A stretch of DNA of 64,000 nucleotides from Flavobacterium hercynium (GTDB taxonomy: Bacteria; Bacteroidota; Bacteroidia; Flavobacteriales; Flavobacteriaceae), in NCBI RefSeq assembly GCF_002217285.1, contig NZ_MUGW01000008.1:196396-260395 (forward strand). Direction: 5' to 3'. Shown piece by piece: positions 45,651 through 54,654 of this stretch. Both the position numbers and the translations under genes were made by a program. The notes under the pieces were generated by a model that saw only the letters and a list, made by a program, of their open reading frames with translations, searched no databases and had not been told where the DNA came from. Each line of letters starts with the position of its first letter. Position 1 is the stretch's first letter.

Positions 45651-46739
45651 TTAAACTTTTGACTTTATCGATGCTTCAAGATTTCTCTCTATAGTATGAC
45701 CTGGTCTTGACCATTTTGGTTTTTCTCCCAGTGGTGCAAATTGTGAATCTTCAGCTTCAACAGTTTGTGGCTGAGACACTTTTGTAAACGGTTTTTGCGG
45801 AATAAGACCAAGTAAATCAAACATTTTCATATCCTCCTGAACATCAGGATTTGGAGTAGTAAGCAATTTATCACCTGCAAAAATAGAATTGGCTCCGGCA
45901 AAAAAGCACATGGCCTGTCCTTCGCGGCTCATATTAGTTCTACCCGCAGACAAACGAACTTGAGTATCCGGCATTACAATTCTCGTAGTAGCAACCATAC
46001 GGATCATTTCCCAGATTTCTACTGGTTTTTCTTCTTCCATTGGTGTTCCTTCAACAGCAACCAATGCATTAATTGGCACCGATTCCGGTTGTGGATTTAA
46101 AGTAGAAAGTGCTACCAGCATTCCGGCTCTGTCTTCTATGCTTTCTCCCATACCAATAATTCCTCCACTGCACACCGTTACATTCGTTTTACGGACATTT
46201 TCTATCGTTTGCAAACGGTCTTGAAAACCACGGGTAGAAATGACATCTTTATAATATTCTTCAGAAGTGTCTAAATTGTGATTGTAAGCGTATAAACCTG
46301 CTTCGGCTAAACGCTGTGCCTGATTTTCGGTTATCATACCCAAAGTACAGCAAACCTCCATATCAAGTTTATTAATAGTACGAACCATTTCTAAAACCTG
46401 ATCAAATTCTTCACCATCTTTTACGTTTCTCCAGGCAGCTCCCATGCAAACACGTGATGATCCGCTTGATTTTGCACGCAAAGCCTGAGCTTTCACCTGG
46501 CTAACGCTCATTAAGTCATTACCCTCAACTCCCGTATTGTAGCGTGCCGCTTGCGGACAATAACCACAATCTTCAGGACAGCCTCCCGTTTTTATAGAAA
46601 GTAAAGTAGATACCTGAACGACGTTAGGGTCGTGTTTTTGTCTATGAATTGTAGCTGCTTCGTAAAGCAAATCCATCATAGGTTTATTGTATATAGAAAT
46701 GATTTCTTCTTTGGTCCAATTGTGTTTTGTAGTACTCAT
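45651..46739 (-). CDS. bioB: Biotin synthase
   Basis: Radical SAM enzyme that inserts sulfur into dethiobiotin. The start at 46739 (MSTTKHNWTKEEI, 362 aa) is set by the consensus promoter at 46760-46789; an in-frame ATG at 46820 lies upstream of that promoter. The radical SAM cysteines are in GGCPEDCGYCPQ. Cys residues for the second cluster are seen in RVCMGAAWR, EVCCTLGM and TVCSGGIIGMGE, and the Arg ligand in RLSAGRTNMS. It is about 18 kb from bioA, on the other strand. Confidence 0.96.
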   Translation of the reverse strand: MSTTKHNWTKEEIISIYNKPMMDLLYEAATIHRQKHDPNVVQVSTLLSIKTGGCPEDCGYCPQAARYNTGVEGNDLMSVSQVKAQALRAKSSGSSRVCMGAAWRNVKDGEEFDQVLEMVRTINKLDMEVCCTLGMITENQAQRLAEAGLYAYNHNLDTSEEYYKDVISTRGFQDRLQTIENVRKTNVTVCSGGIIGMGESIEDRAGMLVALSTLNPQPESVPINALVAVEGTPMEEEKPVEIWEMIRMVATTRIVMPDTQVRLSAGRTNMSREGQAMCFFAGANSIFAGDKLLTTPNPDVQEDMKMFDLLGLIPQKPFTKVSQPQTVEAEDSQFAPLGEKPKWSRPGHTIERNLEASIKSKV

Positions 46740-46759
46740 TGCTGTTAATTTTGGCTGAT

Positions 46760-46789
46760 CAAAAGTAGTTAAATTCTTGTAATCAGCAA
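46760..46789 (-). promoter_or_regulatory. Consensus promoter of bioB
   Basis: On the minus strand, TTG (plus CAA 46787-46789), 19 bp, then TACTTTTG (plus 46760-46767). The predicted start of transcription is near 46753, 14 nt before the ATG at 46739. Confidence 0.85.
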
Positions 46790-46837
46790 ATGTTGTCTGT
46801 TTTAATTGAAGATTGTGCAAAGTTGTTCCTAAAAAAG

Positions 46838-46877
46838 AACGTCAAAATCACAATAGTAGTATCATGATTTTGACGTT
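46838..46877 (-). terminator. Terminator after the small membrane protein gene
   Basis: AACGTCAAAATCA (46838-46850) and TGATTTTGACGTT (46865-46877) form a perfect 13-bp stem. T-runs flank both sides, so it may also work on the plus strand. Confidence 0.88.
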
Positions 46878-46901
46878 TTTCTTTTTAAGATTTACAAAAA
46901 A

Positions 46902-47339
46902 TTAATCAGCGACATACTTATTATTCCAGTAGAGCATCATTAGTAAAGTTACGATTACAGACGAAGCAAGTCCTTCAAACAGAAGGCAAATGCAATAAGT
47001 TGGTACAGAAGGATTTCCGCCAAACATAAAAGTTTCAGATAAAGTGGCTACATAAGCATCACCTCCGCGGGCATAGCTGTAAATTAATAATCCCAATACA
47101 CTAAATGATATTCCAACTACAGAAGTGGTAATAGCAGAAACAGCATTGGATACAAAATCCGTGTCACCCTCGCGAAGATTCATTTGCATAGTTCTGTTAA
47201 CACCATAAAATATAAAAAATACATTTAACGTACGCAGATAAAACAAATGAGAAAGTCCTAAGACATTCATTAGTAAAAAATAAATACCAATTCCGAGGAA
47301 TATTAAAAAACCGTTTGTTAATTCTTTAGGTAGTTTCAT
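46902..47339 (-). CDS. Small four-helix membrane protein, unknown function
   Basis: A 145-aa protein with about four hydrophobic segments: GFLIFLGIGIYFLLMNVLGL, FYLRTLNVFFIFYGV, TTSVVGISFSVLGLLIYSY and the C-terminal ASSVIVTLLMMLYW. A charged loop with NLREGDTDFVSN lies after segment two. I do not recognise the family. It has its own terminator and lies between ribF and bioB on the minus strand; an operon with ribF (118 bp away) is possible. Confidence 0.75.
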   Translation of the reverse strand: MKLPKELTNGFLIFLGIGIYFLLMNVLGLSHLFYLRTLNVFFIFYGVNRTMQMNLREGDTDFVSNAVSAITTSVVGISFSVLGLLIYSYARGGDAYVATLSETFMFGGNPSVPTYCICLLFEGLASSVIVTLLMMLYWNNKYVAD

Positions 47340-47457
47340 AGTGGTTCTTTTTAGAAAATTAATACTAAATATTTGAAATACAGTATTCTATATTAAATTT
47401 ACTAAAAAAATAACTACGATGATTATAAAAAGCCAAAAACTATTACAGCGTTTTGGG

Positions 47458-48387
47458 TTACAATTGGTTTATAAAGGCAATGGCATCTTTTTTATCCTGA
47501 TGCAGCTGGGCGGTAAGTAGTTCAACAGAACCAAATTTTTGCTCCTCGCGAAGATATTGCAGTAACGAAACTTCTATTTGTTGTCCGTAAATATCGGCAT
47601 CGAAGTCAAAAAGATGCACTTCAATACTTTGCTTCTCTCCATTTACAGTCGGATTAAAGCCGATATTCATCATTCCAAAAACTTCTTTTCCGCTAACAAT
47701 CGCTTTAGCAACATAGACACCCGTTTTTGGAATTTTTTTATAATCCTCTTCGATGTTGATATTGGCTGTTGGAAAACCAATAGTTCTGCCTAACTGTTTT
47801 CCTTTTACAACTTCACCAATTAAAAAATAAGAATAGCCCAGATATTCGTTAGCTAAAGTAATATTGCCTTCATCTAGCGCTTTTCTGATTTTTGTAGAAC
47901 TAACAGATACATCCTGAATTTCCTGAGCTGAGATTTGCTCTACTTCAAAACCATATTGGGCTCCAAAAGCAATTAAATGATCAATATTGGCCGTTCTGTT
48001 TCTGCCAAATCGATGATCGTGACCTATGATAATTTTTTGAATCTGAAATTGATTTACCAAAATAGAACTTACAAATTCTTCAGCGGTTAATCTCGAAAAA
48101 CTTTCGTTAAAAGGATGAATAACAAGGTTTTCTATTCCTGTTTGATCTAAAAGTTTTGACTTTTCGGCAATCGTGTTCAAAAGTTTTATTTCTGATTTCT
48201 CCTGTAAAACCATTCTGGGATGCGGAAAAAAAGTAAGCACCAGACTTTCGTATTTACCGTTTTCAGTATTTTGAGTAATTCGTTCCAGAATTTTTTTGTG
48301 ACCAATATGCACACCATCAAAAGTACCAAGAGTCAGAATAGTTTTCTTGGCAGACTGGAAATCGTTTATAGAATGAAAAAGCTTCAA
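47458..48387 (-). CDS. ribF: Bifunctional riboflavin kinase / FAD synthetase
   Basis: Converts riboflavin to FMN and FAD, 309 aa. The N-terminal FAD synthetase domain shows LGTFDGVHIGHKKIL and IIGHDHRFGRNR. The C-terminal riboflavin kinase domain shows GEVVKGKQLGRTIGFPTANI, VYVAKAIV, NIGFNPTVNG and EVHLFDFDADIYG. Both halves are complete. Confidence 0.95.
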   Translation of the reverse strand: MKLFHSINDFQSAKKTILTLGTFDGVHIGHKKILERITQNTENGKYESLVLTFFPHPRMVLQEKSEIKLLNTIAEKSKLLDQTGIENLVIHPFNESFSRLTAEEFVSSILVNQFQIQKIIIGHDHRFGRNRTANIDHLIAFGAQYGFEVEQISAQEIQDVSVSSTKIRKALDEGNITLANEYLGYSYFLIGEVVKGKQLGRTIGFPTANINIEEDYKKIPKTGVYVAKAIVSGKEVFGMMNIGFNPTVNGEKQSIEVHLFDFDADIYGQQIEVSLLQYLREEQKFGSVELLTAQLHQDKKDAIAFINQL

Positions 48388-48408
48388 AACAAATTATTTA
48401 AGATGTTG

Positions 48409-48416
48409 CAAATTTA
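48409..48416 (-). promoter_or_regulatory. -7 element TAAATTTG of ribF
   Basis: Exact TAnnTTTG match on the minus strand, 22 bp before the ribF ATG. A clear -33 TTG is not seen. Confidence 0.5.
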
Positions 48417-48560
48417 TACTATCTATTTTGAATTTTATGCTAAGCCGAATTGATTTTTTGCAGGCAGTGCATATTTCTTTTCTAAGTTGACTGTGAGAGC
48501 TTACTCAAAGAAATGTCTTATGTTGACAGTAATAAAAGGTATTTTATTTTTCATTCGTTT

Positions 48561-48568
48561 TAATTTTG
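48561..48568 (+). promoter_or_regulatory. -7 element TAATTTTG of metallopeptidase gene 1
   Basis: CGTTTTAATTTTG here is repeated at the same distance from the start in metallopeptidase gene 2 (51476-51483). No -33 TTG at the right spacing. Confidence 0.55.
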
Positions 48569-48588
48569 AACTTTTAAAATATATAAAT

Positions 48589-51258
48589 ATGAAAAAAATA
48601 TTACTTTTTTTATTAATTATTTTTAGTTGTTTCGAAATTAATGCTCAGAGCAATGATTTATGGCAAAAGTCAACTTTAAGTTCTGCTCTAAATAAAAAGA
48701 TAAACGATGAATCTTCATCTGGTAAGTTGTATTACAAACTAAATGTAGATTTATTAAAGAAAAAACTTTCTGCAGCGACATCAAAAACATCGGGCAGTAA
48801 ATCGTATGAAATTACAATTCCAAACTTAGATGGAAAATTCGAGAAATTTGCGGTTTCAGAATATTCTAATTTCGAACCGGAGTTGCAGGCAAAATATCCC
48901 GAAATAAGATCGTATCAGGGGCATGGAATAGATGACAAATCGGCTAAGATTCATTTTAGTGTTTCTCCTTTAGGGTTACAAACAATGGTCTTTCGCGCTG
49001 ATAAAGCAACGGAATTAATAGAAAAAAATACTGAAGATGAGACAGAGTACGCTTTGTTTACATTTGAAAATAGTGAAAATCCGTATGAATTTATATGTAC
49101 TACTGATACTTCAGCTTTTAGTGAAAGTACGACTGGTAAGACTGCTAAGATATCTTCGAATAAAAAAGTGTTTAAAAAAATGCGATTGGCATTATCCTGT
49201 ACGGGTGATTATGCCCAATATTTTGGCGGTACAAAAGCAGGGGCTTTGGCAGGAATGAATGCAACAATGACAAGGATCAACGGAATTTTTAATAAAGATT
49301 TAGCTTTACAATTGATATTAGTTGCAAATACTGATGCAGTAATTTATACAGACCCGGCAACAGATCCATACGGATCTCAAAGTGGTTGGAATAGACAAGT
49401 TCAGCTTACTTTGACAAATGAAATTGGAGATGCTAATTACGATATTGGACATTTATTTAGTTTTACAGGCGGAGGAGGAAATGCAGGTTGTATAGGTTGT
49501 GTTTGTAGTAGTCCGGCATCACAAAATTCTATAGAAAAAGGAGGCGCTTATTCTTCCGTTAGTAATATTAGAAAACCAGACTTAGGTTATTTTGATCTTG
49601 TTGTAGCTCATGAAATGGGGCATCAGTTAGGTGCTAATCATACATTTTCTTATGCACTTGAAGGAAATCTATGGAGAAATGTTAACGTTGAGCCGGGTAG
49701 TGGTTCTACAATAATGGGATACGCTGGAGTATCAGGAGGGTATGATGTTCAAAATACTCCGGATGATTATTTTGCGTATTCGAGTATTTTGCAAATCATG
49801 CAAAATCTTGATTTTAAAAGATGCCCTGTAAATATACAGATAGCAAATAATCCTCCAATTATTAATGCCGGAGCTGATTATGAAATTCCTATAAGTACAG
49901 CATTTGTTTTAAAAGGTACAGGTTCAGATCCTGAAGGCGATCAGGTTACTTACAACTGGGAAGAGAATGATGCTGCAACTACAACTTCTAAAGCTAATAG
50001 TATCGCATATCCTACAAAACCTGACGGCCCCCTGTTTAGATCTGTAAAACCGGGTACGTCACCAATTCGCTACATGCCTGATTTGAATTTAGTTCTTCAA
50101 AACAGATTAAGTACAAGTTGGGAATCTGTTTCGTCAATTTCAAGAAAACTGAATTTTACTTTGACAGGAAGAGACAATGCCGGCTTAGGAATGGCTCAAA
50201 CCAATACAGATGCAATGTTTGTAGATGTTACTTCGCTTGCAGGACCATTTGTGGTAACATCTCAAAGTACCGATAATGTATATTGGGACAGAAGTTCAAG
50301 TCAAAAAATAACCTGGGATGTAAATAATACCGATAAACTAACGGGTTCTTCGACAGTAAATATTAAAATGTCCATAGACGGCGGACTTACATTTCCATTT
50401 ATTTTAGCATCGAATACACCAAATGACGGATCAGAGGTTGTGGTAGCTCCTACGAATGTAAAAGCATCCATAAATTGCAGAATTTTAGTAGAACCAACCG
50501 GAAATATTTATTATGCCGTTAACAGTAAGCCGTTTTCAATAGGTTATGGAGCAGCAGCATCTTGCAATTCGTATAGTTTTGGTTCGGGTTTTGATATTCC
50601 GGAAAGTGCTCGTTTTACAGAACGAACTGTAAGAGTACCGGCTTTAAATGATAAGTTGTTAAATATTAGTGTAGCGCTAAATGTAGAGCACCAAAGATCT
50701 TCAGATCTTGAAATTGAAATCGTAAGTCCTCGTGGCACAACAGTTCAACTGTTTAACAGAAACTGTAACAGTAATAAACTTGACTTGCTTTTTGATGATG
50801 CTGGTTTTGATCTGGACTGCAGTAATACATCAAGGCAGATTGTTTTACCAGTTAATTATTTAAAAACATTTTTGGGTGAGGATCCGCAGGGAGTATGGAC
50901 TTTTAGAATTCGTGACAGATATGTAAATGTCACTGGAAGAATAAATGCAGCTTCTTTAGAAATTTGTACCGGAGATCCTAGTTTAGGGACAACCAATCCG
51001 GAGTTGAAAGAAGATGCTTTTGCAGTCTTTCCAAATCCAAATAAAGGAAGTTTTACCGTTCAGTTTCAAAGTAAGTCTTTACTTGGCGTAAAAGTGTATG
51101 TACATGATGTTTTTGGTAAAAATGTCTATGCTGATACTTTTGAAAGCAGTGCCGACTTTTCTCAAAAAATCAACTTACCAGGTATTGCAGCTGGAGTTTA
51201 TTTAGTAACGGTAGTTGATGGAAGTCAAAAAATGGTCAAAAAGATTATAGTGAATTAG
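48589..51258 (+). CDS. Secreted reprolysin-like zinc metallopeptidase with P-domain and T9SS type A tail, paralogue 1
   Basis: The Met at 48589 starts a clean signal peptide (MKKILLFLLIIFSCFEINAQ; 889 aa). An in-frame ATG 34 codons upstream would precede the promoter. Propeptide-like N-terminus; catalytic domain around 190-430 with HEMGHQLGANH near 341 (three zinc His) and the Met-turn IMGYAGVSGG. A GCIGCVC cysteine cluster precedes it. Ig-like/Fn3-like region ~430-650 (NPPIINAGADYEIPI), proprotein-convertase-type P-domain ~655-790 (SDLEIEIVSPRGT, GVWTFRIRDRY). The last ~80 aa are a type A sorting domain (FPNPNKGSFTVQF, GVYLVTVVDGSQKMVKKI). Confidence 0.92.
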   Translation: MKKILLFLLIIFSCFEINAQSNDLWQKSTLSSALNKKINDESSSGKLYYKLNVDLLKKKLSAATSKTSGSKSYEITIPNLDGKFEKFAVSEYSNFEPELQAKYPEIRSYQGHGIDDKSAKIHFSVSPLGLQTMVFRADKATELIEKNTEDETEYALFTFENSENPYEFICTTDTSAFSESTTGKTAKISSNKKVFKKMRLALSCTGDYAQYFGGTKAGALAGMNATMTRINGIFNKDLALQLILVANTDAVIYTDPATDPYGSQSGWNRQVQLTLTNEIGDANYDIGHLFSFTGGGGNAGCIGCVCSSPASQNSIEKGGAYSSVSNIRKPDLGYFDLVVAHEMGHQLGANHTFSYALEGNLWRNVNVEPGSGSTIMGYAGVSGGYDVQNTPDDYFAYSSILQIMQNLDFKRCPVNIQIANNPPIINAGADYEIPISTAFVLKGTGSDPEGDQVTYNWEENDAATTTSKANSIAYPTKPDGPLFRSVKPGTSPIRYMPDLNLVLQNRLSTSWESVSSISRKLNFTLTGRDNAGLGMAQTNTDAMFVDVTSLAGPFVVTSQSTDNVYWDRSSSQKITWDVNNTDKLTGSSTVNIKMSIDGGLTFPFILASNTPNDGSEVVVAPTNVKASINCRILVEPTGNIYYAVNSKPFSIGYGAAASCNSYSFGSGFDIPESARFTERTVRVPALNDKLLNISVALNVEHQRSSDLEIEIVSPRGTTVQLFNRNCNSNKLDLLFDDAGFDLDCSNTSRQIVLPVNYLKTFLGEDPQGVWTFRIRDRYVNVTGRINAASLEICTGDPSLGTTNPELKEDAFAVFPNPNKGSFTVQFQSKSLLGVKVYVHDVFGKNVYADTFESSADFSQKINLPGIAAGVYLVTVVDGSQKMVKKIIVN

Positions 51259-51318
51259 CATCTTTATAATAATATAGTTCAAGTCAAAAGCATTTTACTG
51301 TTGAAACAAATGTTTTAT

Positions 51319-51369
51319 AACCCATTGATCGGAATGCCTAAATACGGTTTTCTGATCAACGGGTTTTTA
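51319..51369 (+). terminator. Terminator after metallopeptidase gene 1
   Basis: AACCCATTGATC (51319-51330) pairs with GATCAACGGGTT (51354-51365) with one mismatch, then T residues. Loop 23 bases. Confidence 0.7.
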
Positions 51370-51475
51370 ATTTTAGACTAACCAAAATTGATTTTTTTAG
51401 ATTGATTATAGGATATAACTCATTGATATGTCCTCTACTAATAGTATTGAAAGGTAATTTGATAGTAATTCGTTT

Positions 51476-51483
51476 TAATTTTG
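51476..51483 (+). promoter_or_regulatory. -7 element TAATTTTG of metallopeptidase gene 2
   Basis: Same CGTTTTAATTTTG sequence and same distance to the ATG as in gene 1, so the control region was copied with the gene. Confidence 0.55.
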
Positions 51484-51503
51484 GAGATCCTAAATTTCCA
51501 AAT

Positions 51504-54179
51504 ATGAAAAAGAAGTTACTTTTTTTAGTACTTACGTTTTATTGTCTCCAAATACAGGCTCAACATACTGATTTGTGGCAAAAAGTAACTGGAAGTACTG
51601 TTTCAGATAAAAATGCAAGCGATAAAACATCAGGTAAGTTCTATTATAATTTAGATGTAGATTTATTAAAGAAAAAGCTTTCTTCGGTAACAGCTAAAAA
51701 ATCTGGCAGTGGATCTTATGAAATTACAATTCCAGATCTAGACGGAGCTTTTGAAAAATTTACAGTTTGGGAATCTTCCAATTTTGAACCGGAACTGCAG
51801 GCAAAATATCCGGATATTAAATCCTATCAAGGACGTGGTGTAGATGATAAAACAGCTAAAATTCATTTTAGCTTTGCGCCAATCGGAATGCAAGTCATGG
51901 TATCTCGTGAGGATAAACCCAACGAGTATGTTGAGGTGCATGCTAAAAGTAAAAACGAGTACGTTTTATTTAGTGCTGAAAACAATGATAGTTCTGATGG
52001 CATAACTTGTGAAACACTTGATGCAGATACGAATATAGATAATTTAGTTACGACAGCGAAGGGATCAGTAGATACGGGAGTTTTTAAAAAATTCAGACTG
52101 GCATTATCCTGTACCGGAGAATATGCTCAGTATTTTGGAGGTACAAAAGAGGGGGCTTTGGCAGGAATGAATGCTACCCTGACAAGAGTAAATGCTATTC
52201 TGAACAAAGATTTATCTATGGAGTTGGTTTTAATTGCCAATACCGATGCAGTAATTTACACCGATCCAATGACAGATCCTTATTCTGACGCTACAAGTTG
52301 GAGGATTCGACGGGTTTGGGTGAATGAAGTTCAGCAAACTATGACAGCTGAAATAGGTGAGGCTAATTATGATATCGGACATTTATTTGGACTTTCTGGA
52401 GGTGGAGGACTTGCCACTGTAGGAGCAGTGTGTAATAGCCCGGCGCCGGGTGGTTCTTTTGGAAAAGCTGCTGCCTGTTCATCAACAGCAGGGAAGAGAG
52501 CGCCAAAAGGTGATTCTTTTGATCTTATGGTAACGCATGAAATAGGCCATCAATTAGGTGCGTCTCATGCTTACTCTTATCAAATTAATGGAACTAGTAC
52601 GTCTAATGAACCTGCTAGCGGTTCTACTATAATGAGTTATGCAGGAGTAACCAGGAAATATGATTTGCAAGAAGAACCAGATGATTATTTTTCTCATGCC
52701 AGTATACTGCAGATTCAAAATAAACTTGCAGGCAAAACATGTTCTCAAAATATAAATTTAACAGATGCTCCTCCACTAGTAGATGCAGGTACTGATTATA
52801 CCATTCCGATAAATACACCATTTGTTTTAAAAGGAACAGGTTCTTCTTCTGCAGGAAGTCAACTTACCTATACCTGGGAACAAAATGATCCTGCAATTAC
52901 TACAGATGCTGATGATAGTTTTGCATACCCTGCTAAACCGGATGGTCCGCTATTCAGATCAGTATATCCTGGTGTATCTCCTGTTCGATACATGCCAGCT
53001 TTAAGGGCAGTTCTTCAAAACAAATTGAGTACCAACTGGGAATCCGTTTCATCTGTTTCAAGAACATTGCATTTTAGTATAACTGCAAGAAATAATGCCG
53101 CGTTAGGAATGGCTCAGACAAGTGCAGATGAGATGATCGTAAATGTTAGTGCTGAGGCAGGACCATTTGTAGTAACGTCTCAAAATAGGGATGATATAAA
53201 TTGGGAGAAAGGTTCGAGTCAGCTGGTAACTTGGGACGTTAATAATACAGATAAGCTCCAAGGTTCTTCCGCAGTAAATATTAAATTATCTATAGATGGA
53301 GGACTTACTTATCCAATTATTTTAGCATCAAATACACCAAATGACGGTTCAAGACTCATTGTAACTCCTACTAATATACCTACTTCTCTAAAATGCAGGA
53401 TTTTAGTAGAACCAAGCGGAAACATTTATTATGCAGTTAACAGCAGATCATTTTCAATTGGTTACAAAGCACCGGTAATTTGCAATTCCTATACTTTTGA
53501 TTCTTTTACTATTCCTATCAACAATCGTTTTACGGAGCGTACCGTTGCTGTACCGCCTTTAAAAGGAAAAATAGAAAATATAAGTGTTGCTGTTAGTTTA
53601 AAACATCAAAGATCTTCAGATCTTGAAATAGAAATAGTAAGTCCTCAGGGTACAAAAGTGAAACTGTTTCAAGAAAATTGTGATGCTAAAAATGATATTC
53701 TGGAGCTGGTTTTTGATGATTTCGGTATTGATTTAGATTGTTATGATAGTACAAGACAGGTTGTTTTGCCTGTTGATGTTTTAGAAATATTTAAGGCTGA
53801 GAACCCGGAGGGAGTGTGGACATTTAGAATTGTTGACAGGTATCTTGGTTACAGCGGAAGGGTAAATACTGCTTCTTTAGTAATTTGTACATCAGAGATA
53901 CCAATAGAAGAAACTAAGCCAGAGTTGGAGAATACTGCTTTTGCGGTGTATCCAAATCCTAATAAAGGCAGTTTTACGGTTGAATTATATACCCAGTCTT
54001 TACATGGAGTCAAAGTTTATGTGCATGATGCTTTTGGTAAAAATGTATATGCAGATACTTTCGAAAGCAGTTTCTATTTTTCTCAAAAAATTAACTTACC
54101 GGGACTTTCAGCAGGAGTTTATTTGGTAACGGTAATTGACGGTAGTCAGAAAATGGTAAAAAAAATTGTAGTGTATTAA
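51504..54179 (+). CDS. Secreted reprolysin-like zinc metallopeptidase with P-domain and T9SS type A tail, paralogue 2
   Basis: The Met at 51504 (MKKKLLFLVLTFYCLQIQAQ) is used; 891 aa. Same layout as paralogue 1: zinc motif HEIGHQLGASH near 345, Met-turn IMSYAGVTRK, Ig-like region, P-domain (SDLEIEIVSPQGT, GVWTFRIVDRY) and type A tail (YPNPNKGSFTVEL). Two differences stand out. The GCIGCVC cluster of paralogues 1 and 3 reads ATVGAVC here, losing two cysteines. The conserved Thr after the zinc motif is Ala (SHAYSY against NHTFSY). Specificity has probably changed, but the catalytic residues are intact. Confidence 0.92.
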   Translation: MKKKLLFLVLTFYCLQIQAQHTDLWQKVTGSTVSDKNASDKTSGKFYYNLDVDLLKKKLSSVTAKKSGSGSYEITIPDLDGAFEKFTVWESSNFEPELQAKYPDIKSYQGRGVDDKTAKIHFSFAPIGMQVMVSREDKPNEYVEVHAKSKNEYVLFSAENNDSSDGITCETLDADTNIDNLVTTAKGSVDTGVFKKFRLALSCTGEYAQYFGGTKEGALAGMNATLTRVNAILNKDLSMELVLIANTDAVIYTDPMTDPYSDATSWRIRRVWVNEVQQTMTAEIGEANYDIGHLFGLSGGGGLATVGAVCNSPAPGGSFGKAAACSSTAGKRAPKGDSFDLMVTHEIGHQLGASHAYSYQINGTSTSNEPASGSTIMSYAGVTRKYDLQEEPDDYFSHASILQIQNKLAGKTCSQNINLTDAPPLVDAGTDYTIPINTPFVLKGTGSSSAGSQLTYTWEQNDPAITTDADDSFAYPAKPDGPLFRSVYPGVSPVRYMPALRAVLQNKLSTNWESVSSVSRTLHFSITARNNAALGMAQTSADEMIVNVSAEAGPFVVTSQNRDDINWEKGSSQLVTWDVNNTDKLQGSSAVNIKLSIDGGLTYPIILASNTPNDGSRLIVTPTNIPTSLKCRILVEPSGNIYYAVNSRSFSIGYKAPVICNSYTFDSFTIPINNRFTERTVAVPPLKGKIENISVAVSLKHQRSSDLEIEIVSPQGTKVKLFQENCDAKNDILELVFDDFGIDLDCYDSTRQVVLPVDVLEIFKAENPEGVWTFRIVDRYLGYSGRVNTASLVICTSEIPIEETKPELENTAFAVYPNPNKGSFTVELYTQSLHGVKVYVHDAFGKNVYADTFESSFYFSQKINLPGLSAGVYLVTVIDGSQKMVKKIVVY

Positions 54180-54654
54180 TGCTTTCGCAACACAATACTC
54201 GACAATTAAATGAATTTAGTGAACGTATTTGTCAGAATGTCCAATGAAGTGTTCTCACGAATGGGTTTTTAATTGTATTGTAGAGAAGAGGTACTAAAAA
54301 AAGCCTTTTCATATTAGTAAAAAAATATTAAGCCCGTCTTTCCAATTAAATTTGGGCTAGTCTAATTTTATAAAAAAAGCAATGTTATTAATTTTATTCC
54401 TTTTGTATTGCAAAAATAGGTTCTTAAAAAGAACAACACTTTGATATTGAAAATCGTACAATTTTAACTTCATTAAATAAAGATAAAAATGTCTTGATCT
54501 GATATTAATACGACGTTTTGAGTTTTTTCTAAAAATTAGTTTTGTCTCTGTAAATTTAATATTAACAGGGAGAATAATACTTTTTTGCACCATTACTTAA
54601 TTTTGAAAGAGTAAAGGTTTGAAACAGTATTGTTTAAACAAAAAACGAAACTAC
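54180..54654. other. Intergenic region before the ThuA-like gene
   Basis: 475 bp. A possible short minus-strand frame at 54357-54593 is lysine, isoleucine and asparagine-rich and looks like chance in AT-rich DNA. A -7 element TAATTTTG lies at 54598-54605, 50 bp before the ATG at 54655. A weak remnant of the gene 1 terminator sequence is seen near 54235-54275. Confidence 0.45.

Noticed and set aside
46740-46820. 27-residue N-terminal extension of BioB
   Set aside because: A consensus promoter at 46760-46789 places the transcript start inside this stretch, and family proteins normally begin near the later Met.
54357-54593. 78-codon minus-strand frame
   Set aside because: Composition is Lys, Ile and Asn-rich as expected from random AT-rich DNA, with no motif, and it lies in a region that looks like a promoter and terminator zone.
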